From NCBI RefSeq assembly GCF_008065375.1, contig NZ_VJYI01000007.1, forward strand, positions 186,001-250,000: 64,000 bases of DNA, written 5' to 3'. This document shows positions 42,555 to 52,131 of the stretch, in pieces. The translations under genes were made by a program, and so were the position numbers. The notes under the pieces are model-generated. The model was not told the DNA's origin. It did not search any database and saw nothing but the letters and a program-made list of their open reading frames with translations. Position 1 is the stretch's first letter, and each line of letters begins with the position of its first letter. This DNA comes from Nonomuraea sp. SYSU D8015. GTDB taxonomy: Bacteria; Actinomycetota; Actinomycetes; Streptosporangiales; Streptosporangiaceae.

Positions 42555-44136
42555 TCTTGTGGAGGGCGGCCGGCGCCGACGTCCCGGGCACGGTGGGCTC
42601 ACGGCTCGATAAGGCGCTGATCTCCCGGTCTCGGGGGTCGTGTTCGGGGTGCCCGTGCTCGCCGTGCCAGTGCGCCAGGCGGCCGCGGCGGCCCACGGCA
42701 CGCAGGCGGCGTTCGACGCGCCCGCGTACGGCGCTGGTGGTGACGATGAGCACCTCGTCGCCCTCGCGGAGCTGTGTGTCGGGCTCGGGGACCAGGGTGT
42801 CGCCGTCGCGGATGATCAGGGTGACCACGGCCGGATGCGGCAGGCGCAGCTCGAAGATCTCCACGCCGTGCAGGCGGGAGCCGCGCGGGATGGACAGGGT
42901 GAGCAGGTCGGCGTTCAGCACGTCCAGCGGCGCCGCCTCGATGCCGACCTCCCGTGTCTGGCCCGGCTGGACGACGTGCAGCAGCCGCGCGATGACCGGC
43001 AGGGTCGGGCCTTGGAGCAGGGTGAACAGCACGACCAGCACGAAGACGATGTTCAGCAGGTGTTCGCTGCCGGGCACCTGGGCCACGATGGGGTAGGTGG
43101 CCAGCACGATCGGCACCGCGCCGCGCAGCCCGGCCCACGAGATGAACGCCTGCTCGCGCCAGCCGACCCGGAAGACGCTCAGGCAGGCCGCCACCGACAC
43201 CGGCCGCGCGACGAGCACCAGCACCAGGCCGATGAGCGCCGCGGGCAGCAGAGCGCTGCCCAGCTCCCGCGGGGTGACCAGCAGGCCGAGCATGACGAAC
43301 AGGCCGATCTGCGCCAGCCAGCCGACCCCTTCGGCGAAGGACCGGGTGGCCGCGCGGTGCGGCAGCACGGCGTTGCCCAGCACGATGCCCGCCAGGTACG
43401 CGGCGATGAACCCCGAGGCGTGCACGCTGCCCGCCGCGGCGAAGGCGATGACGCCCAGCCCGAGCGTGGCCAGCGGATACAGGCCGCTGGCGGGCAGGGC
43501 GACGTACCGCAGCGCGGCCACCCCCGCCCAGCCGATCGCCAGGCCCACCGCCGCGCCCACGGTCAGCTCGTAGCCGACCTGAACGGCGGTGACCACCGGA
43601 TCGGGCAGCGCGGTGGCCGTGCTGAACACCAGCACCAGGATCACCGTGGGGGCGTCGTTGAATCCGGACTCCGCCTCCACCATCCCCGCCATGCGGCGGG
43701 GCAGCGGCAGCGCACGGAACACCGAGAACACCGCCGCCGCGTCGGTGGACGACACCATCGCCCCCAGCAGCAGCGCCAGCCGCCAGTCCATGCCGAGCAG
43801 CAGATGCGCCCCCGCCGCGGTGACCACCATGCTGACCGCCACCCCGACGGTCGCCAGCAGGGCCGACGGCAGCAACAGGCGGCGGATGTCGGCCCAACGG
43901 GTGCTCAGACCGCCCTCCACCAGGATGAGCGCCAGCGCCGTGGTGCCCAGAGTCTGCGCCAGCTGGGCGTCGTCGAACTCGATGCCCAGCACGTCCTCAC
44001 CCAGGACCACGCCGAGGCCGAGGAACAGCAGCAGACCGGGCAGCCCCAGCCGGCTGGCCGTGCGGGCCGCGGCGATGCTGGCCAGCAGCACCAGTGCGCC
44101 GGCGAGCAGGACCCCGTACAACTCTGACAGGCTCAT
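42538..44136 (-). CDS. K+/H+ antiporter, CvrA/NhaP2-like, with TrkA-C domain
   Basis: 532 residues: a CPA1 membrane domain of about 12-13 segments (1-385) with LILVEGGLSTRWADIRRLLL, the ion-binding MVSSTDAAAVFSVFR and ESGFNDAPTVILVLV with its ND pair, and FISWAGLRGAVPIVLATYP. A cytosolic RCK_C/TrkA-C domain follows (about 400-485: LLTLSIPRGSRLHGVEIFEL, DTQLREGDEVLIVTT), then a charged His/Arg-rich tail. It exchanges K+ and H+. Its 3' end overlaps by 17 bases with that of the KhtU-like gene on the other strand. Confidence 0.92.
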   Translation of the reverse strand: MSLSELYGVLLAGALVLLASIAAARTASRLGLPGLLLFLGLGVVLGEDVLGIEFDDAQLAQTLGTTALALILVEGGLSTRWADIRRLLLPSALLATVGVAVSMVVTAAGAHLLLGMDWRLALLLGAMVSSTDAAAVFSVFRALPLPRRMAGMVEAESGFNDAPTVILVLVFSTATALPDPVVTAVQVGYELTVGAAVGLAIGWAGVAALRYVALPASGLYPLATLGLGVIAFAAAGSVHASGFIAAYLAGIVLGNAVLPHRAATRSFAEGVGWLAQIGLFVMLGLLVTPRELGSALLPAALIGLVLVLVARPVSVAACLSVFRVGWREQAFISWAGLRGAVPIVLATYPIVAQVPGSEHLLNIVFVLVVLFTLLQGPTLPVIARLLHVVQPGQTREVGIEAAPLDVLNADLLTLSIPRGSRLHGVEIFELRLPHPAVVTLIIRDGDTLVPEPDTQLREGDEVLIVTTSAVRGRVERRLRAVGRRGRLAHWHGEHGHPEHDPRDREISALSSREPTVPGTSAPAALHKIKYVW

Positions 44137-44346
44137 CAGGGCACTCCTCCGATCTGCCGCTCACTTCCCGTATGAGGGCGGTTGACCCACTCCTCGCCGG
44201 ACGGATCGCCGGTTTCTCGGGTGCCCACCCGTGGCGTCGAATCGTCGCAGATGGGAATGGAGGCAGACCAGCACCTCCTGCTACGTGGTCCACGAGGCCG
44301 CCGCCGCCGTGCTCGTGACCTTCCGACGCAGGGAGGCCTGAAGGCC
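44137..44346. other. Intergenic with a possible gene-end remnant
   Basis: On the plus strand the frame ending at 44341 reads TSTSCYVVHEAAAAVLVTFR and stops. It looks like the tail of a protein whose body is missing. No start or ribosome site is seen. I cannot name a family. Confidence 0.35.
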
Positions 44347-44374
44347 GTGCCCGGGGTCCGCAGACCCCGGGCAC
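44347..44374. terminator. Hairpin terminator after the large GH92 gene
   Basis: GTGCCCGGGGTC (44347-44358) pairs perfectly with GACCCCGGGCAC (44363-44374), a 12-bp stem with a CGCA loop, 7 bases past the GH92 stop. No T run; still a good actinomycete-style terminator. Confidence 0.7.
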
Positions 44375-44381
44375 GAGACCC

Positions 44382-47300
44382 CTAGCGCCGCAGGTCCAGG
44401 CGCACCCTGGCCAGCCAGGACCCCCAGCCGTCCTGCGGCTGGCTGTCTCCTATGCGCAGGTAGAACGCCCTGGCCTCACCCCGCAGCTCGTTGAGGTCCA
44501 GCGTGCGCGGCGCGCGGTTGGACAGGTCGCGGACGTCGGCGCTCTCCTGCAGCACGGTCCGCCAGCTCCGGTTGTCGGCCGAGACCTGCACCAGGAACTG
44601 GTTGCCGATGTCCAGCGTCAGTGAGCCCCCGGTCACCTGGGCCGGCAGCTCGAATCGGTAGGTGGCGTGGCTGTCGCCGTCGGTGAAGCGGGCGCGGCCG
44701 TCGTACACCTCGCCGTCGAGCTGGGAGCCGTCCGCCTCCAGGAGCCAGGGCGCCTCGGCAGGGGTGCCGGGCGTGAACTCCACGGTGTCGCCGATCACCG
44801 TGACCGTCACCTGCTCGCCGGCCGGCCCGCGGTCGGAGGTCGCGGCGAACAGCAGCGGATGGCTGCCGGGGCCCGCCGTCGCCGGCGCCGTCACCTGGAA
44901 CGACACGGTCGCGGACGCGCCCGGCGCGATGGGCCCGAAGCCGGCGGAGGCGGGCTGGACGGTCCAGCCGTCGGGTCCGGTCGCGGTCAGCCGCCCGGTG
45001 GCGGGCCGGTCGGCGTGGTTGGACACGGTCACCGGGACCGCCACGGTCTCACCCGGTGCGGCGAAGACCCCGCGGGCCTCGACGACCAGCGGCGACGTGG
45101 CCGGCGACTCGGGGGCGAGCAGCTCGATCTCCGCCAGCGACGTGCCGCCGGTGAACCTGATCCGGTAGTGGGCGTACGCGCCGGGATTGGCGATCTTGAA
45201 CGGGCGGGTCTGTGACCGCCAGGAGAAGCTCTCGCCTGACCGCTCGTCGAGCACCTTCCACGTGGTGCCGTCGGCGGAGCCTTCCAGGACCCACCCGGCC
45301 GGGTCCCCGGGGTCGGCTCCGGAGGTGAGCGTGTAGAAGCGCGCCTGCCGGGCGTCGGCGAAGCTGTATCGGACCCATTCGGGCAGCCTCGCCCGGGTGG
45401 CCGAGTCGTCGTCGAACAGCGCGCTCACGTCGGCGCCGCCCGCTGCCGACGCCGTGCCGCGCCCCGGCCCCGTGGCGTCGTGCAGCGGCGCGGGGATGCG
45501 GTCGTCGCCGGTGATCGAGGGCGGGGCGGCGTTCCTGCCGGTGCCCCAGCGCGAGGGCTTCGGGCCCATCTCGAACACCAGCTCGCCGCCCTTGGCGATC
45601 AGGTCGTGCGGCAGGTACGTCTTGTCGTACGCCCTGCCGTTGACCCTCAGTCCCTGCACGTAGACGTTGCGCGGGCTGTTGCCCGGCGCCTTGATCACCA
45701 GTTTCCTGCCGCCCTCCAGGTGCACCGTCGCCTTCTCGAACAGCGGCGAGCCGATCGCGTAATAGGGGCTGCCCATCTGCAGCGGATAGAAGCCCAGGGC
45801 GCCGAAGATCTGCCAGGCCGACAGCTCCCCGTTGTCCTCGTCGCCGGGGTAGCCCTGGCCGATCTCGCTGCCCAGGTACAGCCGCGAGAGCGCCTCGCGG
45901 ACCTTGGCCTGGGTCTTCCACGGCTGCCCGACATAGTCGTACATGTAGGGGATGTGGTGCGAGGGCTGGTTGCTGTGCCCGTACTGACCCATCCGGACGT
46001 CCCGGGCTTCCCGCATCTCGTGGATGATCCCGCCGTACGAACCGGGGAACGTCGCCGCCTCCGGGGTGGCGAAGAACGCGTCCAGCTTGGCCGCCAGTTC
46101 GTCGGCGCCGCCGTACAGATTGGCCAGGCCGCGGCCGTCCTGGGGGACGTGGAAGGCCATGTTCCAGCCGTTGGTCTCGGTGTAGTCGAAACCCCACGTA
46201 CGAGGGTCGTAGGCGCTCGGCTTCAGGCGGAAGGAGCCGTCGGCGTTCCTGCCCTGGAAGAAGCGCACCGCCGGGTCGAACATGTGCACGTAGTTGAGGG
46301 CCCGGTTCCGGAAATACTCGTACTCCTCCAGGTAGCGGGCACGCTGGGCGCCCGTGGACCGCTCGGCCAGCGCCTTGGCCATGTTCGCGATCCCGAAGTC
46401 GTTGATGTAGCCGTCCATGGCCCACGACATGGCCTCGCCCGTCGACTGGATGCTCGTGTAGCCGAGGAAGACGGAGGTGGAAAGGCCCTTGCGCCCCACG
46501 TGGCGGGTGGGCGGGGCGACGGTGGCGTTCTTGACCGCGGCCTGGTACGCGGTCGCGGCGTCGAAGCCGGTCACCCCCTTCAGATAGGCGTCGGCGAAGG
46601 CGACGTCGGAGCTCGTGCCGACCATCAGGTCGGCGTAGCCGGGGGAGGACCACCGCGCGATCCATCCGCCGTCCTCGTACTGCCGGACGAACCCGTCGAC
46701 CATCTCCCCGGCCGCCCGTGGCGTGAGCAGCGCGTACGCCGGCCAGGTGGTGCGGTAGGTGTCCCAGAAGCCGTTGTTGACGTACACCTTCCCGTCCGCC
46801 ACCCTCGGCTCGGGCGGGGTGGCGGTGGACGACTGCACGGCGTGCTTGTACACCGGCGCCGCCGCCGTGCCGACGTTCTCGAAGGCCGAGTTGGGATACA
46901 GGAACAGCCGGTAGAGGTTTGAGTAGAGCGTGACCAGTTGGTCCCGGCTCGCTCCCTCGACCTCGATGACGCCCAGCTTGGCGTCCCACGCGCGGCGTGC
47001 CCGCTCGCTGACCGTATCCAGCGTGTCGGAGGCGCCGATCTCCAGCTCCAGGTTGTGCTTGGCCTGCTCCACGCTGATCAGGGAGGAGGCGATGCGCATG
47101 GTGACCGTGCGCGCCTCACCCGCGTCGAAGGCCAGGTAGCCCAGCACGTTGTCCCGGCCCTGGCCGGTGAGCTTGCCGCCGCCGGTGACCGGGCGGTCGA
47201 AGACGGCGTAGAAGAACATCCGCGCGGCCCCGGTGGACAGGTCGCTGCGCACGTCCGAATGGCCGGTCACCACGCCGCCCTCCAGGTCGAGCGTGAGGCC

Positions 47301-49130
47301 GCCGCTGTTGTCGACGTTGTCGAAGATGAGCTTGGCCGAGTCGCCGGGGAAGGTGAAGCGGGCCACGGCCGCGTGGTCCGCCGGGGCGATCTCGGTCTTG
47401 AGCCCGTTGTCGAAGGTGACCGCGTACAGGTGCGGCTGCGCGACCTCCCGCTCGTGGCGGAAGGGCAGCGCGCGGGCCGTACGGGACGGGTTCGGCACCC
47501 CTTCGGCCGCCGAGGGCATGAACTGGAACGTCTGCCGGTCGCCCATCCACGGGCTGGGCTCGTGGCTGGCGGTGAAGGCCTGGATCTCGGGCAGGTTGGC
47601 CGCGTTGTTGGCCCGGTGGTACTCGTAGAGCCAGCTCGTCGAGCCGGCGTTGGTCATCGGCGTCCAGAAGGTGAAGCCGTGCGGCACCGCGGTGGCCGGG
47701 AAGTTGTTCCCCCGCGAGAAGCCGCCCGTGGAGTGCGTGCCCCGGGTGGTCACCACATACTGCGAGGGTCCTGCCCCGCGATCGTCGCGACCCTCGTACG
47801 GCTGCCGCCTCCGCCGAGCTCCGTCCGATACGATCTTGATGTCGTCGAGCCACCCGCGGAACCCGGCCATCCCGGCGGGACTGTCGTAGGCCACCAGGAT
47901 GCGGCTGATCCGCTTGCCCCTGGCCACCTCGCCGATCCTGGCGCGCTTGAAGTTCCACTGGTCGGCGTACAGGGTCTTGGACTCGCCCTGCTCGCGCGGC
48001 GCCAGCCGGACCCCGTGCTGGTCGACGGCCCGCAGGTCGCTGAGGTACGTGCCGTCGCGGAAGGCCAGGTCCACGGAGACGTACGTGCTGGGATACCGCA
48101 GATCGGCGGCGGTGAACTCCGGGAAGACCAGGTAGGACAGCTCCGTCGTGGACGTGACCGGGATGTCCACCTCGAACACCTTGTTGGTGGAGTGACCGCC
48201 GCGCTGCGCGGTGGTGCTGCCCGCGTACTGGAACGCCCGCAACCCGGAGAAGCCGGCGCGCGGCTTGGAGACGAACCCGCCGGTCGGCCCCGTGCCCACC
48301 TGGCTGCGCATGTCGGTGGGCGGCTTCGGCCCGGTCGTGCCGTCCGACAGCTCCCATTCGGCCAGTTGCAGGATCGAGCCGCTGCCGACGCGGGTGACGT
48401 TCAGCCGGTAGTGGGCGTAGGCGGTGGCGTTGGAGAAGCGGTACTCCTTGCGCTGCAGGCGCGAGGTGAACGTCTCGCCGGTGCGGGTGTCCAGGGTGGT
48501 CCAGTTCTGTCCGTCCTGGGAGCCCTGCAGCTGCCAGTCGCGCGGGTCGCGCTCGGGCGCGTCGCCGGCGGAGGTCAGCGCGTAGTGCACGACCGCGACC
48601 GGGCCGGACAGGCCGTACTGCGCCCAGCCCGTGCCGGTGAACACCAGCCACTTGGTGTTCGCGTCACCGTCGGCCAGGTTCTCCTTCACCTCGCCCGCGG
48701 CCGCGTACTCGCCGCTGGCGCTGATCTGGGCAATCTTGTCCGCGATGCTGCCCTCGATGCCCCCGGGCAGGGTGCCTATGACGTTCTTGGACTTCTCGGC
48801 GGTGTTGACCCACGTCGGCTGGGGATCGCCGGGCTCGAAGGAGGAGGCGAAGGCCGCCCCCTCGGCCCGGGCCAGCGCCTGCCCGTCCTGCGCGGCGCGC
48901 CGTACCTCTGCCGGGGGAGGAGCAGGCTCGGCCGCCCGCGGGTCTGGGGGCGGGCTGTGGGACGGGTTCGGGGCCGGAGTGCCCGAGGGGCCGGGATTGG
49001 GGATGGGGTCGGGGCCGCCGGCCTGGACGGTCAGCGCGGCGGCGGGTGCGGCGAGGACGAGTGCGACCACGGCGGATAAGACCGCGGTCAGGACGGATCG
49101 ACGGCGGGGGAACGGCAAGGGGGTGCTCAC
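44382..49130 (-). CDS. Secreted multidomain GH92 alpha-mannosidase-like enzyme
   Basis: 1582 residues. Signal peptide 1-34 (VLTAVLSAVVALVLAAPAAA), then a Pro-rich linker to about 75. An F5/8-type (discoidin) domain covers about 120-265 (DWQLQGSQDGQNWTTLDTRT), followed by the GH92 N-terminal beta domain (300-680) and the (alpha/alpha)6 catalytic part to about 1190, with NNGFWDTYRTTWPAYALLTP, HHIPYMYDYVGQPWKTQ and the GYPGDEDNGELSAWQIFGAL loop that holds the catalytic acids and calcium site. Then a second discoidin domain (about 1200-1335), a NEW3-like beta domain (1345-1440) and a C-terminal carbohydrate-binding-like region to 1582. It would trim alpha-mannosides outside the cell. GTG start with AGGGAG 6 bases upstream and a perfect palindromic operator 23 bases upstream. 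Confidence 0.93.
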   Translation of the reverse strand: MSTPLPFPRRRSVLTAVLSAVVALVLAAPAAALTVQAGGPDPIPNPGPSGTPAPNPSHSPPPDPRAAEPAPPPAEVRRAAQDGQALARAEGAAFASSFEPGDPQPTWVNTAEKSKNVIGTLPGGIEGSIADKIAQISASGEYAAAGEVKENLADGDANTKWLVFTGTGWAQYGLSGPVAVVHYALTSAGDAPERDPRDWQLQGSQDGQNWTTLDTRTGETFTSRLQRKEYRFSNATAYAHYRLNVTRVGSGSILQLAEWELSDGTTGPKPPTDMRSQVGTGPTGGFVSKPRAGFSGLRAFQYAGSTTAQRGGHSTNKVFEVDIPVTSTTELSYLVFPEFTAADLRYPSTYVSVDLAFRDGTYLSDLRAVDQHGVRLAPREQGESKTLYADQWNFKRARIGEVARGKRISRILVAYDSPAGMAGFRGWLDDIKIVSDGARRRRQPYEGRDDRGAGPSQYVVTTRGTHSTGGFSRGNNFPATAVPHGFTFWTPMTNAGSTSWLYEYHRANNAANLPEIQAFTASHEPSPWMGDRQTFQFMPSAAEGVPNPSRTARALPFRHEREVAQPHLYAVTFDNGLKTEIAPADHAAVARFTFPGDSAKLIFDNVDNSGGLTLDLEGGVVTGHSDVRSDLSTGAARMFFYAVFDRPVTGGGKLTGQGRDNVLGYLAFDAGEARTVTMRIASSLISVEQAKHNLELEIGASDTLDTVSERARRAWDAKLGVIEVEGASRDQLVTLYSNLYRLFLYPNSAFENVGTAAAPVYKHAVQSSTATPPEPRVADGKVYVNNGFWDTYRTTWPAYALLTPRAAGEMVDGFVRQYEDGGWIARWSSPGYADLMVGTSSDVAFADAYLKGVTGFDAATAYQAAVKNATVAPPTRHVGRKGLSTSVFLGYTSIQSTGEAMSWAMDGYINDFGIANMAKALAERSTGAQRARYLEEYEYFRNRALNYVHMFDPAVRFFQGRNADGSFRLKPSAYDPRTWGFDYTETNGWNMAFHVPQDGRGLANLYGGADELAAKLDAFFATPEAATFPGSYGGIIHEMREARDVRMGQYGHSNQPSHHIPYMYDYVGQPWKTQAKVREALSRLYLGSEIGQGYPGDEDNGELSAWQIFGALGFYPLQMGSPYYAIGSPLFEKATVHLEGGRKLVIKAPGNSPRNVYVQGLRVNGRAYDKTYLPHDLIAKGGELVFEMGPKPSRWGTGRNAAPPSITGDDRIPAPLHDATGPGRGTASAAGGADVSALFDDDSATRARLPEWVRYSFADARQARFYTLTSGADPGDPAGWVLEGSADGTTWKVLDERSGESFSWRSQTRPFKIANPGAYAHYRIRFTGGTSLAEIELLAPESPATSPLVVEARGVFAAPGETVAVPVTVSNHADRPATGRLTATGPDGWTVQPASAGFGPIAPGASATVSFQVTAPATAGPGSHPLLFAATSDRGPAGEQVTVTVIGDTVEFTPGTPAEAPWLLEADGSQLDGEVYDGRARFTDGDSHATYRFELPAQVTGGSLTLDIGNQFLVQVSADNRSWRTVLQESADVRDLSNRAPRTLDLNELRGEARAFYLRIGDSQPQDGWGSWLARVRLDLRR

Positions 49131-49152
49131 AGCGGTCTCCCTGGAGGAGTTA

Positions 49153-49166
49153 TGACAACGTTGTCA
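49153..49166. promoter_or_regulatory. LacI-type operator upstream of secreted GH92
   Basis: TGACAACGTTGTCA is a perfect 14-bp palindrome with the central CG typical of LacI-family sites, 23 bases before the GTG start. Its half-site differs from those near both LacI genes in this window (AAGCGCTT and TAAACCGTTTA), so a third LacI-type regulator encoded elsewhere probably acts here. Confidence 0.75.
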
Positions 49167-49238
49167 ACACCGATCTGTTAAGGAACTTTTCAAATCGGGA
49201 GGGCCGTGTCAAGAGTCTGTGAGGCGGGAGCCGCTTGC

Positions 49239-49847
49239 TCAGATCGAGTAGATCGCGATGAGCCCGCCGGTCACGCCCACGACCGAGACGGCGGTCAGCG
49301 TCCAGCCGACGATCACGGCCGCGTCCAGGTGGCGGCGGGTGGCACGGGAGCTCCAGTACAGGACGACGTACGGGAGGAAGCCGAAAAGGCCTACGCACAG
49401 GAATGGCAGGATCAGGGAGCCGAGCACGCCGCGCGGCCCCGCCAGCGCCGCCCGATCGCCCTCGGGGGTGAGCTGAGCCCGCGCCGTGTCGCCCGCCTCC
49501 AGGTCGGCCGGGGCGCGGACCGTGATCGCAGGCCCGCCGGCGTCCGGTGTGAACGTGCCCCCGCAGCGGTACCTGCTCCTGTAGAGGTGCTCGCACGCCG
49601 CCACCGTGAGCGAGCCCGGCGTGCCGACGCCCCCCGCCGCCAGTTGGACCTGCGGCACCCACAGCGGGATCGGCACCAGGCACATGCCCGCCCACATCAC
49701 GATGATCAGCAGCTTGCCGATCGACCCGGGGGTCCGGCTCCCGGAGGCGGGGACCGCGGCCGGGCGAGGGCCGGCGCTGTCCGTGCGGGTGGGGCTCGTG
49801 CCGTATCGGCGGTATCGGTTCCGGCCTCCACGACGGCGTCTGCTCAT
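49239..49847 (-). CDS. Membrane protein of unknown function
   Basis: 202 residues from the ATG at 49847. A very basic N-terminus (RRRRGGRNRYRRYG) is followed by one transmembrane segment near 45-65, an extracytoplasmic part with two Cys (ACEHLYRSRYRCGGTF, likely a disulphide), and two further segments near 140-162 and 175-198. No family recognised. Its start lies 122 bases from the start of the divergent MFS gene. Confidence 0.65.
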   Translation of the reverse strand: MSRRRRGGRNRYRRYGTSPTRTDSAGPRPAAVPASGSRTPGSIGKLLIIVMWAGMCLVPIPLWVPQVQLAAGGVGTPGSLTVAACEHLYRSRYRCGGTFTPDAGGPAITVRAPADLEAGDTARAQLTPEGDRAALAGPRGVLGSLILPFLCVGLFGFLPYVVLYWSSRATRRHLDAAVIVGWTLTAVSVVGVTGGLIAIYSI

Positions 49848-49968
49848 GGCCCCACGATGGCGGCCCCGACTTGTACGCGACTTGTCACCGGCTCTATCGA
49901 CTCGCGCCGCCAGGCCGGAACCGCGCACCGCGCATGCGAGCCCGGGTCGTGAAGTAGCGTCGATCTTC

Positions 49969-51207
49969 GTGCCCCTCAGCCATGACGAAACCCCCTCCGG
50001 CCGGCTCTGGTCCCGCGACTTCCTCCTCTTCTTCGTCGCGCGCACCGCGTCGATGGCCGGCGACATGATGTTGCCCGTGGCGTTGACCGCCGCCATGGTG
50101 GAGGCGGGGTACGGCGCCAGCGGCGTCGGATACGCGCTGGCCGCCCACATCGCGCCCTTCGCGGTCTGCGTGGTGTTCGGCGGGGTGCTGGCCGACAGGT
50201 TCGGCCCGCGGCGCATGATGATCGGCGCCGACAGCGGCCGGCTGCTCGTCGAAGGGCTGCTGGCCGCGTGCTTCTTCATCGCCAGACCACCGTTGTGGCT
50301 GGTGCTCGCCCTGCTCGTGCTGATCGGCCTCGGCTCGGCGCTCTTCCAGCCCGGCGTGGCCAGCGTGATCCCGCGGATCGCCAAGGACGTGCAGGGCGCC
50401 AACGCCACCCTGCGGGTCGCCGAATCGCTGATGACGGTGCTCGGCCCCGCACTGGCCGGCCTGCTGCTCGCGGTGTCCACTCCCGCCGTGGTCCTGGCGG
50501 TGGACGCCGCCACCTTCGGCGTGAGCGGGCTGTGCCTGCTGGGCATGCGGAGTCTGGCGCACACGCGGGCGCGGGGCGGTCATCCCTCGCTGCGCAGCCA
50601 GCTCGTCGAGGGATGGCAGGAGTTCCGCTCCCGAGCCTGGCTGTGGAGCACCATCGCGATCTGGATGCTCGGCGCGTTGACCGCCTTCGGGCCCAACCAG
50701 ACGCTCGGCTTCAGCACGATCGCCCTCACGCACGGCACCTCGGCCTTCGGCGCGGTGATGTCGGCCTTCGGGGCGGGGAGCGTGCTCGGCGGGCTGCTGG
50801 CCACCCGGATCCGGCCGCGCCACCCGCTGCGCGGCGGCGCCTGCGCCATGGTGCTGTTCGTCCTCGCGCCGCTGGTGGTGGCGCTCGACCTGCCGGTGCC
50901 GCTGATCGCCGCCGGCTACGCGGCGGCCGGCGGCGCGATCGCGTTCTGGCTGGTCATGTTCCACACCAGTGTGCAGACCCACATTCCGCCCGCCGTGCTC
51001 GGCCGGGTCCACGCCTACGACGTCGCGGGATCGCTGATCATGCAGCCGGTGGGCCGGGCGGTGGCCGGGCCGGTCAGTGAGCAGGTCGGCGTCCGGCCGT
51101 ACCTGTTGTTCAGCTCGGCCATGGTCGCGGTGATCTGCGTGCTGCTGCTGTCGGTCCCCGCCGTCAGGAACCTGCGGCGAGCGGATTCCCCCGCCCACGA
51201 ATCATGA
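49969..51207 (+). CDS. MFS transporter
   Basis: 412 residues, 12 transmembrane segments, similar to the MefA/enterobactin-exporter-like group (MFS_3). DFLLFFVARTASMAGDMMLP at TM1, GVLADRFGPRRMMIGADSGR as motif A, and ALFQPGVASVIPRIAKDVQG. A GTG start at 49969 without a ribosome site but with TAGCGT about 12 bases upstream suggests a leaderless transcript. Substrate unknown; macrolides and siderophores occur in the group. Confidence 0.88.
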   Translation: MPLSHDETPSGRLWSRDFLLFFVARTASMAGDMMLPVALTAAMVEAGYGASGVGYALAAHIAPFAVCVVFGGVLADRFGPRRMMIGADSGRLLVEGLLAACFFIARPPLWLVLALLVLIGLGSALFQPGVASVIPRIAKDVQGANATLRVAESLMTVLGPALAGLLLAVSTPAVVLAVDAATFGVSGLCLLGMRSLAHTRARGGHPSLRSQLVEGWQEFRSRAWLWSTIAIWMLGALTAFGPNQTLGFSTIALTHGTSAFGAVMSAFGAGSVLGGLLATRIRPRHPLRGGACAMVLFVLAPLVVALDLPVPLIAAGYAAAGGAIAFWLVMFHTSVQTHIPPAVLGRVHAYDVAGSLIMQPVGRAVAGPVSEQVGVRPYLLFSSAMVAVICVLLLSVPAVRNLRRADSPAHES

Positions 51208-51297
51208 AAGCGGTGGTGAGCGGCTGATTTTTGGATCTGGCCGCATACTGGAAGAATCTCGGCAGGAGATGCCTGGAAGGCGCGGACCGGAGGACTG

Positions 51298-52032
51298 ATG
51301 GCCGAACGACTCGGCAGGGCCGACGTGGAGGAGCCTGCGGTCAAGCGCCGGCGCCCCCGTGCGGGCAGCGGGGAGTCGCTCGGCGACCAGGCGTACGCCC
51401 ACATCCGCGCCGCGATCCTGGAAGGGAAATACCGCCCCAACCAGCGGCTCCCCGAAGACGAGGTGGCGGCGCAGCTCAACAGCAGCCGCACCCCGGTGCG
51501 CGTCGCCCTGATGCGCCTGGTCGATCAGGGTCTGGTCGTGCGTGAGCGGTCGGGCTGGGTGGTGCGCGAGCACACGCCGGACGAGATCCGTGAGATCTAC
51601 GAAGTGCGCTGCGCCCTCGAGTCCATGGCCACGGGGCTGGCCGCGGTGCGGGCGTCCGAAGAGGAGCTGGCGCGGATCGCCGCCTTCTACGAGGGGCCGG
51701 TCGAGGAGTTCGTCCACCGCCCGCGCGCCGAGCTGGGCCGGATGAACCGCGAGTTCCACCAGGCCATCGTGCAGGCCTCGGGCAACGGGCGGTTGCTGGC
51801 CGAGTGGCTGCGCAACCGGGACTTCGGGATCACGTACAACATGGCCGTGGTCTTCACCAGGGACGAGGTCGTCACCTGCGTGGAGGGCCACAAGCGCATC
51901 GTCGAGGCCCTGGTGCGCCGCGACCGCGAAAGCGCGGAGCGGGAGGCGCGACTCCACGTCGAGGACGTGCAGGCCGCGGCGGGCCGCAGGCTCGACGCCC
52001 TGCACGCCTCCGCGGGCCTCTACCTTTCCTGA
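51298..52032 (+). CDS. GntR-family regulator with FCD domain
   Basis: 244 residues. Winged helix at about 28-95 (SLGDQAYAHIRAAILEGKYR, RLPEDEVAAQLNSSRTPVRV), FCD effector domain at 105-225 with the metal-site residues in MNREFHQAIVQASGN (Asp/Glu-x3-His) and later CVEGHKRIVEALVRRD (His). GGAGG lies 5-6 bases before the ATG. FCD regulators respond to organic acids and usually control the adjacent catabolic genes; the next gene, an aldehyde dehydrogenase/DehI fusion, is on the same strand 99 bases away with its own promoter-like sequence. Confidence 0.92.
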   Translation: MAERLGRADVEEPAVKRRRPRAGSGESLGDQAYAHIRAAILEGKYRPNQRLPEDEVAAQLNSSRTPVRVALMRLVDQGLVVRERSGWVVREHTPDEIREIYEVRCALESMATGLAAVRASEEELARIAAFYEGPVEEFVHRPRAELGRMNREFHQAIVQASGNGRLLAEWLRNRDFGITYNMAVVFTRDEVVTCVEGHKRIVEALVRRDRESAEREARLHVEDVQAAAGRRLDALHASAGLYLS

Positions 52033-52103
52033 CGCCTGCTTTTCACGCGTCCGGTACGGCCGCGGCGACAGATGCCAAACGGTGACGAAACAGCCTCCTG
52101 GCT

Positions 52104-52131
52104 TTGGATCCAATTTTGTATCCTACGTTGC
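52104..52131 (+). promoter_or_regulatory. Operator/promoter of the dehydrogenase-DehI gene
   Basis: TTGGATCCAA (52104-52113) is a perfect 10-bp palindrome, followed by TATCCT (52119-52124) as a likely -10, with the ATG at 52132 only 7 bases beyond, which suggests a leaderless mRNA. A related TTGGATCTGG stands at 51231-51240 upstream of the GntR gene, so the GntR protein may bind both. Confidence 0.5.
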
